Part shown: positions 10,670 to 20,894 of the stretch, piece by piece
How the letters are laid out: each line of letters starts with the position of its first letter
How positions within the stretch are numbered: position 1 is the first letter of the stretch
From: Fallopia convolvulus
Taxonomy: Eukaryota > Streptophyta > Magnoliopsida > Caryophyllales > Polygonaceae
Direction: 5' to 3'
Length of the DNA stretch: 64,000 nt
Assembly (NCBI GenBank): GCA_964016875.1
Contig: OZ024736.1
Span: 38,410,707-38,474,706 of the forward strand
The notes under the pieces: model-generated
What the model was told of the DNA's origin: nothing
What the model saw: the letters and a program-made list of their open reading frames with translations, nothing else
Database searches by the model: none
Position numbers and translations under genes: made by a program

Positions 10670-11623
10670 CAACAACAAGAACAACATTGACCCAATGTGG
10701 CTTCCCTTACGGGAAATCTGGGGGATCAGGATGGAGGCACCCCTGGATTGAAGCGGCGGGGGGGGGAAGACCCAACAAGATCACAGACCAAAGAACGGAC
10801 CAAGGCAACTATAAGCAATGTCGAAAACGTAGCAAAAACCAAAACATAATAAAACATAAAAACATAGAACCGTAAAACCAAAGCGTAGCACCGGGGTCTC
10901 AAGGCCCCTAAGGACCGGTCTGTTCCGGTGGGTGGCTAGCCGTCAACCACTCGTATCTTCTCTCTCCAACTATCCTTGTTTGCTGCAAGATCTATCGAAA
11001 TCTCCAGCTGGTTGATATCATGCCTTATACTGTCCCTCCAACATTTCTCCGTTCGTCCCCTCCCTCTCCTTACATCTCCAAGGGCTAAGTTCTCACATCT
11101 ACGGACTGGCTCTTCGGGGCCACTCCGCTGAACATGTCCAAACCAGCGCAATCTTAATTATCGCAGTTTATCTCCTATACTGGCCACCCCCACCTTACTT
11201 CTAATCACTTCCTTTCTGATTTTGTCTAGTATCGTGTGCCCGCTCATACACCTGAGCATTCTCATCTTGGCTACCATCAGCCTCTGTTCTTGTGCCTTCG
11301 TGATGGGCCAACACTCTGCCACATAAAGGATGGCTAGTCTAATCACTGTTCTGTAGAATTTTCCCTTAAGTTTGAGCGGTACCTTCTTGTCACACAGAAC
11401 CCCTGATGCCGCTCTCCACTTCTGGAAACCTCTATGGATCCGATGTGTAATGTCTTCATCTATGCCACCATCACTCTGCAAAACTGACCCCAAATACATG
11501 AAACTCTCCTTCCTTGTTACTACTTCTCCTCCTAAAAGCACTTCCTCCCTAGGCGTTGTACCTTGCCCAAACCTGAACTCTACATATTCTGTCTTGGTCC
11601 TGCTCTGTCTGAAACCCTTAGAT
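10670..11623 (-). mobile_element. 5'-truncated RTE-type non-LTR retrotransposon fragment
   Basis: The minus strand encodes the C-terminal part of an RTE-clade reverse transcriptase in two pieces separated by a stop. The first (about 11620-11158) includes YLGSVLQSDGGIDEDITHRI and KFYRTVIRLAILY. The second (11151-10936) includes MRWFGHVQRSGPEEPVRRCE. The 3' end lies at the left and terminates in a GTT-type simple repeat (GTTGTTCTTGTTGTTG when read on the minus strand), as RTE elements usually do instead of poly-A. The 13-bp duplication TTCTCAAAATATA flanks the fragment. It sits in reverse orientation inside the copia integrase region. Confidence 0.88.
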
Positions 11624-11636
11624 TTCTCAAAATATA
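11624..11636. repeat. Target site duplication of RTE insertion, right copy
   Basis: TTCTCAAAATATA, identical to 10657-10669. The copia integrase coding sequence resumes here. Confidence 0.85.
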
Positions 11637-13572
11637 TGTGGATAAAAATGTTGATAAGCAAAGATGAAGCCTTGAATCACTTCATCAAGTTCAAAGCAAG
11701 TGTTGAATTGGAGACGGAAAATAAGATTAAGGCTTTGAGAACTGATGGAGGAGGGGAATTCACCTCAAATCAATTTAAGGATTTTTGTGAAAGAGAAGGA
11801 ATTAGAATATATTTGGCAGCTCCTTACTCTCCACAATAGAATGCGTGGTGGAGAGAAGAAATCAAATGTTCATGGAAACAACACAATGTATGATGAAGAG
11901 CAAGGATGCACTTGCACATTTTTTAGGTGAATTTGTCAAAACCGCAATTTACATACTAAACAGATCCCATAAAAAAGTGTAGAAAATGTCACTCCTAATG
12001 AAGGTTGGTATGGAAGACGCCTTGTGGTCCATCATCTAAGGGTCTTTGGAAGTGTGTGATATGTGAAAAATGTGACACATGACTTTGACAAATTTAGAAA
12101 GACAGAAGTAGAAAGATGATACTACTATGAAGAGGGATCTAAGGCCTACAAATTATTTGATCCTGAGAAAGAAAGAATTGCAATCAGTAGAGATGTTAGA
12201 TTTGAAGAAGAAGAAAGTTGGAATTGGAACAAGGAAGAAGTTCAAGAAAGATAAAGATTTCACACTTTTAGTTTTTGCACCGGTGAGGTCCATGATGCAA
12301 GAACTAGTGAGAATCAAACTAGTACATAAACTATCAACAATTCAACTTCAATCTCTCCGCAACAGAATTTGCTAGATCAACCATAAGGTACTCCTATCTC
12401 ACAATCAAGTACTAGATCATCTTCCACTCCATTAAGGTTCAGGTCACTACAATCGATATATGATGAACCACAAGAAATTGAAGAAGAAGTTGGCTTGTGC
12501 CTTCTGTCAAGTGATGAACCGAGCACCTTCAATGAGGATGTCACAAATAAGGATTGGAAGAAATCCACAAAGTTAGAAATTGAATCTATCATTAAGAATG
12601 GGACTTGGAAATTGGTGATCTATCTAAATACCACAAAGCAATCAGTCTTAGGTGGATTTTCAAACGAAAGAAGGATCTAGAGAGCAAGGTGAATAAGTAC
12701 AAAACAAGATTAGTTACAAAAGGCGATGTACAAAAGCATGGGGTGGACTATGTGGAGGTATTTGCACTTGTGGTAAGAACGAAAACCAGAAGGGTCCTCC
12801 TAGCTTTTGCAGCATCAAGAGGTTATGAAATACACCACATGGATGTTAAAACAACATTTTTGAATGGTGATTTGAGTGAATAAGTATATGTAAGACAACC
12901 TGAGTGATTTGAAGAAAAGAATTGTCTAGAAACGGTGTTAAGACTCTTCAAAGCCTTATATGGTCTGAAACAGGCACCAAGGGATTGGAACTTCAAATTG
13001 GAGGAATGCTTGAAATCACTTGGTTTCACAAGATGCAAGAATGAACATGCTCTTCATATCAGGTTTCAGAAAGAAGAAGTGATGATTCTAGGAGCGTATG
13101 TGGATGATCTAATCAGGTTCAAGTAAACGAGCAATTGATACTTTCAAGAAAAAATGTTGAAAGAATTTGATATGAGTGAGCTATGACTTCTTAGTTACTA
13201 CTTGGGAATTGAAGTCAAGCAAACTAAGAAGGAAATCACCATCTACCAAGAAGGTCTTGCAAAGAAGATCTTGGAGAAACTAGGATTAACCAATTATAAC
13301 CCAAATATGATTCTTGTGGAGCCACACATCAAATTGAGTAAGGAAGACATGAATGAAGATTTGGTGGATGAATCTGTCTACAGAAGCATCATTGGAAGTC
13401 CAAGGTACTTAGTGCATTCTAGACCTGATCTTAGTTTCAATGTTGGGGTACTAAGCAGATTTATGGAAGCTCCAAAGACTTCACACATGGAGGCTCTCAA
13501 GAAGATTGTAAGATATGTTAAGGGCGGTATGGATGTGTGCACAAGAAAAATCCAACATATACAACCTTGATA

Positions 13573-13574
<2 letters not shown>

Positions 13575-13628
<54 letters not shown>
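13575..13628. repeat. AT microsatellite, 27 units
   Basis: (AT)27. Flanking copia RNase H sequence (GGATATATTGATAATGAT) shows it grew from a short ATAT present in the coding region. Confidence 0.95.
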
Positions 13629-13630
<2 letters not shown>

Positions 13631-13652
13631 ATAATGATTTGGCTGGAGATTT

Positions 13653-13808
13653 GGGCTTGTTTCACTTCTACCTCAAAACTACTTTCTGCCCAAAAATTAC
13701 TTAATACTCTTGAAAAACGTGCATCTCTCTCTATTTTTATGTTTTTCAAGACATAAAAAATAACTTTTCACCTAAAAACTACTTTCTATCCAAAAGTGAA
13801 AAAAGCCC
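13653..13808. mobile_element. Short MITE, probably PIF/Harbinger (Tourist-like)
   Basis: The element is about 156 bp. The ends GGGCTTGTTTCACTT and, reversed, GGGCTTTTTTCACTT form terminal inverted repeats; further in, AAAACTACTTTCT occurs near both ends. It is followed by TTA (13809-13811) and preceded by TT with an altered third base. Removing the element and one TTA gives GAT-TTA-GAT-GAC in the copia RNase H frame, which supports a 3-bp TTA duplication. Confidence 0.7.
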
Positions 13809-14240
13809 TTAGATGACAAGAAAATTAAATCACAAGTTCTTGGAAAGAATCCAATCAATTCGATATCAAAGAAGCAAAAGGTGGTTGCATTGTCCTCATG
13901 TTACGCTAAGTACATTGCAGCAACAGCATGAGCTTGTCAAGGATTATGGCTTCAAAGCGTAATAGAGACATTAGAAGGAAAGAAATATAGCCCCAACTCC
14001 GCATATTAATAAAAAATCAACCATTACATTATCAAAAAATCTAGTGTTTCATATGACAAAAGTAAACACATAAATACTAACTTTCATTTCATTAGATACT
14101 ATGTGATAAAGCAAAGATCAATGTGGATTATGTTCATACAAATAATCAACTTGCAATCTTCTCACCAGACCTTAAGCTCGACTGAGTTTTGTTGAATTAA
14201 GAGGAAAGATTGGAATAAAACTTGCAAGCTTAAGGGAGTG

Positions 14241-15582
14241 AATGAAGGGATTAAGCTTGGTTCTGTATTTGTATTCAGAAGTCTGTTGTACAGATGCGTA
14301 ACTCAAGTTTTATAAATGTATTAGAATTCAGTTTATGGTCACGATTTTTCACCCCCAACAAACGTCCGAATGTGATACGAAAGCTATCGTCGACCCAAAA
14401 AGATGTATTAATTTGCTCCCGATTTCCGATCCTGCAGCTAATCGACTGCGTATATGTATAGATTTGACTATACCATATATGGTTTGAATTATTTTTTCCC
14501 TATATTTGGTACTTTATTTTCTTTCTTGCAATCCGAGATCGACCTTTCAAACTACTCAAAGATATTGCAAGTCAAAAGTGGATGGCATGTGCTCTTTTCA
14601 AATTTTACTAACTCTTGATTGCTTTTTTGAGAAAAAAGTATACAGAAAAAATCAACTTGGAGATCGATCAATAGAATGACATATACCAATACCATTCTGC
14701 ACGTAAAACAGTGTGATCGATGTCCACTAGTGCAAGTTAGTTCAATTTATCCTTAATTTGGCCTACGTCAAAATTAAGTGCTCCACAGGCATGTTCTGCT
14801 TTTGGGCTGCTATAAGCCTATAACGAAGAAAATATGAAAACAATTCTCAATGGGTGCATTTCAAATGTGTAATGGATTAATATATAAGTATATATTAGAA
14901 CGTGCACGCCGTTGTACTTCCCACTACGGTCTTTTTAATTGTTTTGTTAAAAAAAAACTGTTGCATGCATATTGTCTTTATAGCCAGTCTTAACCGTATG
15001 ACTACCACATGATCAATTGTCCTTGGTTGATATATATTTATATTAAGGTCATATATAGGGTCGAAGATCAACCGATCAAAAGGGTTCACTACTTTACAGC
15101 CGAAACTTCTCAGAGGACAGAGAGAGAATAGAATGCTGCAACTCGATCGTGAATTCTAGCATACCTTGATCGATATGCCTGCCACATGACTGCCATCTTT
15201 GATATACCTACCTATATAAGCATTTTGTCTACTTTGATATAGTCATCTTTTTAGACAAAGACATAAGCGCCTTAGACAAACATCTAAACAGACTGAAAGG
15301 TTAAACAGATTGAGGTCATCCAGCAAACGACGATTCTAAGTACTAACTAGCTACTAAGATAATTAAAGTATATATGTACGTTTAATTTTATATCCTCATC
15401 GTTTAATTTTTTAGAAACTAGGACTCTCTTAGACTCTTAGACCATTTCCCAAGAAATTCCCCATTTACATTGGTATTTGTATTTTTGGAGATTAATTTTA
15501 TAGTCCAACAAATTCTCTATTTTATTCTCCAAGATAGAGAATTCTCCAAAAGATGAAATGTTTTCCTAGATTTAGAGAATGG
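14241..15582. other. Intergenic
   Basis: 14239-14361 (TGAATGAAGGG... to ...CACCCCCAACA) could be a truncated 3' LTR of the decayed copia element because it follows a purine tract and has TG...CA ends; there is no partner LTR to confirm it. The rest shows no gene. 15440-15580 resembles the outer part of a MITE but no matching end was found. Confidence 0.3.
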
Positions 15583-15661
15583 CCAATCACTAGTTTTCAT
15601 GTATACATTCTTAATTAATTTAAAATTAATTAAGAATGTATACATGAAAACTAGTGATTGG
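15583..15661. repeat. Near-perfect 79-nt palindrome
   Basis: Two 39-nt arms are exact reverse complements around a single central A at 15622. The outer arm starts CCAATCACTAGTTTTCATG and the mirror ends CATGAAAACTAGTGATTGG. One mismatch further out, the pairing continues for two more bases. The centre is TTAATTAATTT/AAATTAATTAA. There is no loop, so it could form a long cruciform or hairpin. Confidence 0.95.
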
Positions 15662-17005
15662 TCATATTAAATTTTATTAAAAAAATTATATATAAATAAA
15701 ACTAATAAATGTAAGATTTTTAAAATAAAGAAGATGTTGAAGTTAAATTAAATTTTATTTGAAGAATATAACTTTTGTCTCTTCATTTTTGAGAAAATTA
15801 TAGAGAAACAGTTAATGATGACCTTATTTAGATTAGTTGTAGTAGTATTATATTCTAGAGTCCTAAGTTTAATTTATTATTTAATAGATTAATTAGAATA
15901 CATGTTTACTATTGGTCTATTGTGTGGGTTGATGCACAAAATTGGTTAGTTGGTAGACATCATATTTATGATGTTGTGGGTTGTTGAGTTAGAAAGCCAA
16001 ATTACCATCATCACAAATCCAGTCTTGTCAAATACGCAATATAATTTAATTATTTTCTCCGGCAGTATACTATATGTGGATATAAAATGACAAATTAAGC
16101 TTTAAATTTCAAATTATCATGGGCCCTGGATTGGCCATTAATGTTTGCTGTTGTCATAATTTAATTAATCTCTATTGTTATGGTTTTGGTGACCCTTCAG
16201 ATTCTGAATATATAGAACAAATGAATGGATTACATAACAGATTCCACTTCGAGGAATGAGTGAATTGATCGATCTCAGCTCCCAACTTTGTATGAAAATT
16301 TTAGGTCATGACGAGAAAGCATAATTATATTGCTTGTTTTCCAATTAGATTATAGCAACGCATTGCATATTTGCATATTTGCATTTGCATCATAAAGTAA
16401 GAAATCTTGTGATGGTGGTTGGGACTTAATTGGGAGGGAAAAAACAAATTAAATTGCTGAGATCATCTTTCACCAACGTTACATTCCAAGCTAGGTCGAT
16501 GTCGTACGTCTTAGTTTGGGTTCCACAAAATAGTTACAAATTAAGATTATATATGTACAAAATCAACGTGCATGTCAACTCTTTGGCTAGATATTTTCTT
16601 GGGTCCAAAATAATTAATCATGTATGAACTATGAAATCATTAAGGCGTTCAAATCTGAAAAACGTAAATAAGTGGCTGCTTCGATCGATCTATCTCCATC
16701 CATATCCATCTTCAGATAAACCATATAATCCGTATAATACTATAAGATCTTGCTGGTAAGCAGTAATATAATGCTATTGGCTAAATCATAAAGTAAATAA
16801 AGCAAGATCGTCATATTTTATATGTACACATCGGCCTTCTTCATCCAGACGAAGATATGTCCTATTTATTCATAGTAGATCGACAAGCTGAAGCAGTACA
16901 TGCAAATTAAAGTTCATACTCCGTATGTGCGTCCGTAATGAATGAAGCAAATCTGACATTGATTCGATGGATTACTTGATATCTCAATTAGTATATACTG
17001 TCGTT
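15662..17005. other. Intergenic
   Basis: AT-rich, no gene recognised. The short frame at 16430-16627 has no features of a real protein. Confidence 0.35.
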
Positions 17006-17066
17006 AAGGAGAACGAGTATCTTTTGGAACTCATTGTTTTCTAGCTAAAGTATACTCGTTCTCCTT
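17006..17066. repeat. Inverted repeat with 15-bp arms
   Basis: AAGGAGAACGAGTAT (17006-17020) pairs exactly with ATACTCGTTCTCCTT (17052-17066) across a 31-nt spacer. It could be a small hairpin; there is no sign of a terminator role or a known small RNA. Confidence 0.85.
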
Positions 17067-17216
17067 TCAGCATTGTGAAAATCTAATTAGTTGATCTTTC
17101 TTTTTTTTACCTCAGGTCACTAAATAATACTATAACATGATTGGTTAAACATTTACAATAGTATACGTGTATAGTAGTACATTTTAAGTAACTAAATTTG
17201 CTTGAATTGATTAAGA

Positions 17217-17478
17217 AAAAGAAGGGTGGTGTCTGCGCGTATTTAAACCACCACACATTGACATGTATAAGCCTATCAATTACATGGAATGTTGTATATA
17301 GGATATATATTTTCATATACAAATATTAATTCAATGGCAATAATGAACCAATCACACTCGAGAAATGTATACGAAACTACTTTAAACAGTCGCATAGGAA
17401 ATAAGGTTCTGGTTTCGGCCTTTTTGAGGTCAGCCCACACACACCCAAAAAAATTAAAAAGAAGGGTGGTGTCTGCGC
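17217..17478 (+). repeat. Spaced direct repeat GAAGGGTGGTGTCTGCGC
   Basis: GAAGGGTGGTGTCTGCGC occurs at 17221-17238 and again at 17461-17478, each preceded by a run of A and followed by RTAT, with a period of exactly 240 bp. The sequence between does not repeat. Confidence 0.85.
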
Positions 17479-19855
17479 ATATCGCGTTTGAATCCATTTT
17501 TTCGTGCACACTAACAAACACAAAAAAGGGAGTGCTTACCTTTGAACCCCCAAAAAATATTCGAGAAGATCAATTGAAATTAGAAAAGCAAAATTGGGAT
17601 GGAAGCACGATATTGCTTTAACTAACTAGGGAGGAATTAATAAATGAAAAGTTGAGTAAATTAGCAAAAATAATAAGAATGGGTTAATTCGAGGGGGGGC
17701 CGGGGAATCGGCGTGGGTCGCTTCGTCGCAGCATCACATTGACCCTTGCAGGCCCTCAAAGGATGAAGCAAGTACGCCACGAGGACGGATCATGTTAGTG
17801 GAAACACGAAAAGAATCCACTAATTTTGGATTAATTAATTTTTGTGGGTTAATCCTACTCACCAACTCGATCGAGATCGAGAAAAATCCGTCTTAGATTT
17901 CCCTATATATATAAAAAAAATTAATTTAAATCCTAGCTTGCTTGAATCTAGCTATCACGATACATCTACATAGATAGACATTTTGTACATTTAATATAGG
18001 TAAGAAGTTGTACGGCGTAAGTAAATCGTTATCTTATACCAGAACAAATGTAAAAATGCTGATCTGTACGCAATGAATGTTTTAGAAGAATATAAAATCT
18101 TAAAGTGGGAGAACCCTAAACTTGCATTTGATTGGCAATCAAATCAATAGTACTATAAAGTTTCTACTTTCACACTTGATTAAACGTAAGGCCGTCTAAT
18201 CCTGATTAGCCTGTAGTTATTTTGAATTTTCTAAGACCGAACAACCTATTCAATTTTAAAAATACATATAAAAAGAAAAGCATCCTATCTAATGTGAAAA
18301 CTTAATAAGTACTCCGTATTTTTTTTTTTAAATGAACCATAATACATTCCTAGTAAGCAAAAGTGGAGGATACACTATTTCTAGGCAAGTCTAGGTATTA
18401 CAGTATAGTTTTCTAATTAATATACATGGTATTTCTATGAGACGAGGTAGCTATAGCCTTTGATATTAGGGTTTATTACAGTTTCATCTAACCAGATTTG
18501 ATAATTTAATTAATAAACACGCTAGTATTTTGGACTTTGGAGTACGTACAAGACAACGCATGGCCACATATGCATAATGCATTAGCTAATTTCCTCAAAA
18601 CAATGTGTATCATGATGTCTTTCGTTTTTAATCGATTGCTACTTTTATCCATGCAAACGTACTTATGAGCGCTCCTTTCAGGAAAATTGTACTTAAAAGA
18701 GCACAAAAAAGTGTTCGCACAATTCATCAACACTGAACACCGTATATATGCAAAAATGGTTGTACTACTGGCCACCACTTCTATCACTGTAATTATTATT
18801 GTCATTGACTATACATGTATATAACTTTCCGACTAATCTATATATAACTGAATTAATAAGTCTTATAAGTAAAATGCCCTATTTTTAAGAGACTGTAAAG
18901 AATGAATTCTGCACCTTGTTGGGTTGGTACCCCTCGTTCACAAATTAAAACGAAAAATTGATAAACCCTAACACAACCTTCTTAACGACTTAACATACAA
19001 ATTAAACTTTTTTTTTGGTTAACATACAAACTTTAAAAGCCTTCAAAACGCAAAGCTCTTAATTTGGTCTTATATAATAGTTTTCACAATGTGCGCTCGA
19101 CCGCTCGTCATGAGGACAAATTATGAAACGAGAGGTTCTATTACCTTAATTAGTAAATTGATAAACCCTGAAAAAATAAAATAAAATTGAAAAATGGAAT
19201 AAAATCTAAAACGTTAATTAATTAATCTAAAAGATTAACATTTAACCAAATTCACTATAGAGTTAAATCACAACTCCATGACATTTCATTTCTACTTATG
19301 GAGGCCAATTATTATTAGGAGAAAATGTACACAACTAACACTGTCATCTCACCCATAAATAGTAAAACAAATTATTAAGCATATTCTGAATACAAAGTTT
19401 ATATGCCAGTGTCACTGATTCGTATCTTCGAAAGCTGACTACATGCATTTAGTCATTTACAATAACCAGTGGGATGCATGAAAAAAACAGTGTGATAATT
19501 AAAATAAACAAATGACTCACACAAAGAAAAAATAAACTCTTAAATCTTTTTTAATCTTAAACAAAATGAGCACCCAATCGGCCCATACTCATCATAATTA
19601 TATTTTTCAATTTCATCATCATATAAATTTATTGTAAATATTTTTTTTTTCGTGCATTATATTGTAAATACTATTTCTACGTAGCCCATTACTGGCAATT
19701 GTTAGGAATATGTTTTTTTTTCCTTCATATCAGGATATGATTAATTGTGACCTATATTAAGTGACCAAAATATATAGTATTCTAATCACCCAAAGCTAGC
19801 AGAAAAGTAACTGGTCTCATATGTGCTTATGCGTGATCGAGAATAAATCTATACT

Positions 19856-19858
<3 letters not shown>
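17479..19858. other. Intergenic with a GC-rich patch
   Basis: No gene is recognised. 17690-17800 is markedly GC-rich (GGGGGGGCCGGGG..., GCGTGGGTCGCTTCGTCGC) amid AT-rich sequence. The minus-strand frame at 18506-18805 has no family signature. Confidence 0.35.

Positions 19859-19913
<55 letters not shown>
19859..19913. repeat. AT microsatellite (left part)
   Basis: About 27 AT units. The same (TA)n tract resumes at 20383 after the Helitron-like element, so the two were one microsatellite. Confidence 0.9.
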
Positions 19914-19916
<3 letters not shown>

Positions 19917-20382
19917 TAACTATAACCTAAAGTGGAGGTTAAAAAAATTATTAAACGACATATGTTATTTTTAGATTGGACCAAGCCACCTATTTTTTTT
20001 AAAATAATATTTTATTTTTGGAATTGATAAATTATTATCCATGTTTTGATAGAAAATCTTATATATGTATTAAACAATCTTTTATTTTTGGATATGATGA
20101 ATAGGAAGATCAGTAGGATATTTTTTTATACTATCATACAAATTCTAGAATATTTATTTTATTTTTAGATAGAATCTTTTTTAAACTAAGATTAATTAGA
20201 TAGTTATCTTTGTATCCGTATATTACTATTTTTCAATTAAACTATAAACGTTAATAAATATTAGTTTTGACTCTATGTTTTTCTAAAAAAAATCCATAAT
20301 ACAAAATTTTCTATTATTTAAAAATTTATTTATTTTATTTATATTCAATAAAACCCGTACAGGGTACGGGCCCTTACACTAG
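19914..20382 (+). mobile_element. Non-autonomous Helitron-like element
   Basis: The element is 469 bp, starts with TC (TCATAACTATAACC) and ends with CTAG (20379-20382). A 7-bp stem hairpin, CCCGTAC-agg-GTACGGG (20354-20370), lies just before the end. It sits between A and T, the Helitron target dinucleotide, within an AT microsatellite and without target duplication. It contains no Rep/helicase coding sequence. Confidence 0.8.
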
Positions 20383-20729
20383 TATATATATATATATATT
20401 TTCCTTTACCCTTGTCTTAATAAAAACTACTAAAATATTTATATTTCACGCATAGGAGCCAATGATAAGACAAACATCACATTTATTGATATTATCTAAC
20501 TTAAAAACCAGCTTGAATTAGCACGTCATAAATAATTAATTACTTTAATATATGCAATAGCATATTAATTAGCATAGCATACGAATAAATAGAAAACTTT
20601 AGACTAGATTATAAACTAATAAATAATTTTAAAAGTAGATCATAAGCCATGCATCTATTAGCTCAGCATTGAGCAAAGGATTTAGAGTGTGACCCACCAA
20701 AGAATGTTAGAGCCACGCCTCTCCCTCCA
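20383..20729. other. Intergenic, upstream of the FUSC gene
   Basis: Remaining TA repeat (to about 20399) followed by AT-rich upstream DNA. No further element recognised. Confidence 0.4.
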
Positions 20730-20840
20730 CTACAAATACTCACTTTCCCCCCTCTTCTTTCTCCCACTTTCATTCAATCCCCACATTTCACAAACAAACG
20801 CAACGCAACCCAACGCAACGCAACCCAACGCAACGCAACA
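20730..20840 (+). promoter_or_regulatory. Probable promoter and repeat-containing 5' leader of the FUSC gene
   Basis: CTACAAATAC (20730-20739) is a weak TATA-like site 155 bp before the ATG. The presumed leader contains a CA-rich minisatellite at 20796-20840: about three copies of a 15-bp unit built from CAACGCAACGCAACC. Leaders rich in CAA are usually unstructured; a role in translation is only a guess. Confidence 0.45.
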
Positions 20841-20894
20841 CCTGAGCTAGCTCTCTCAACACACAATTCGAGTCACGAAACGCGATCATCGATC

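Larger units (their letters stand above)
9310..14240 (+). pseudogene. Decayed Ty1/copia retrotransposon with nested insertions
   Basis: A broken copia polyprotein can be followed in order on the plus strand. The second half of gag runs from about 9318 (EFEGLRMKEEESIDDYSGKL). The zinc-knuckle remnant CYSCEKGGQFA is near 9800. The protease LDSCASNHM lies around 10003-10030. A GAG-pre-integrase motif WHARYGHL is near 10410. Integrase ends with ALRTDGGGEFTSNQF near 11735. The reverse transcriptase has MDVKTTFLNG (12838) and YVDDLI (about 13098). RNase H pieces extend to about 14150 (KHINTNFHFIRYYV). A purine tract at 14231-14240 may be the polypurine tract. Many stops and frameshifts are present, so it is dead. 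It is interrupted by an RTE fragment (10670-11623), an AT repeat (13575-13628) and a MITE (13653-13808). No intact LTRs remain. Confidence 0.9.

Noticed and set aside
13575..13628. AT tract as a replication or regulatory element
   Set aside because: It is a simple microsatellite expanded inside dead copia coding sequence.
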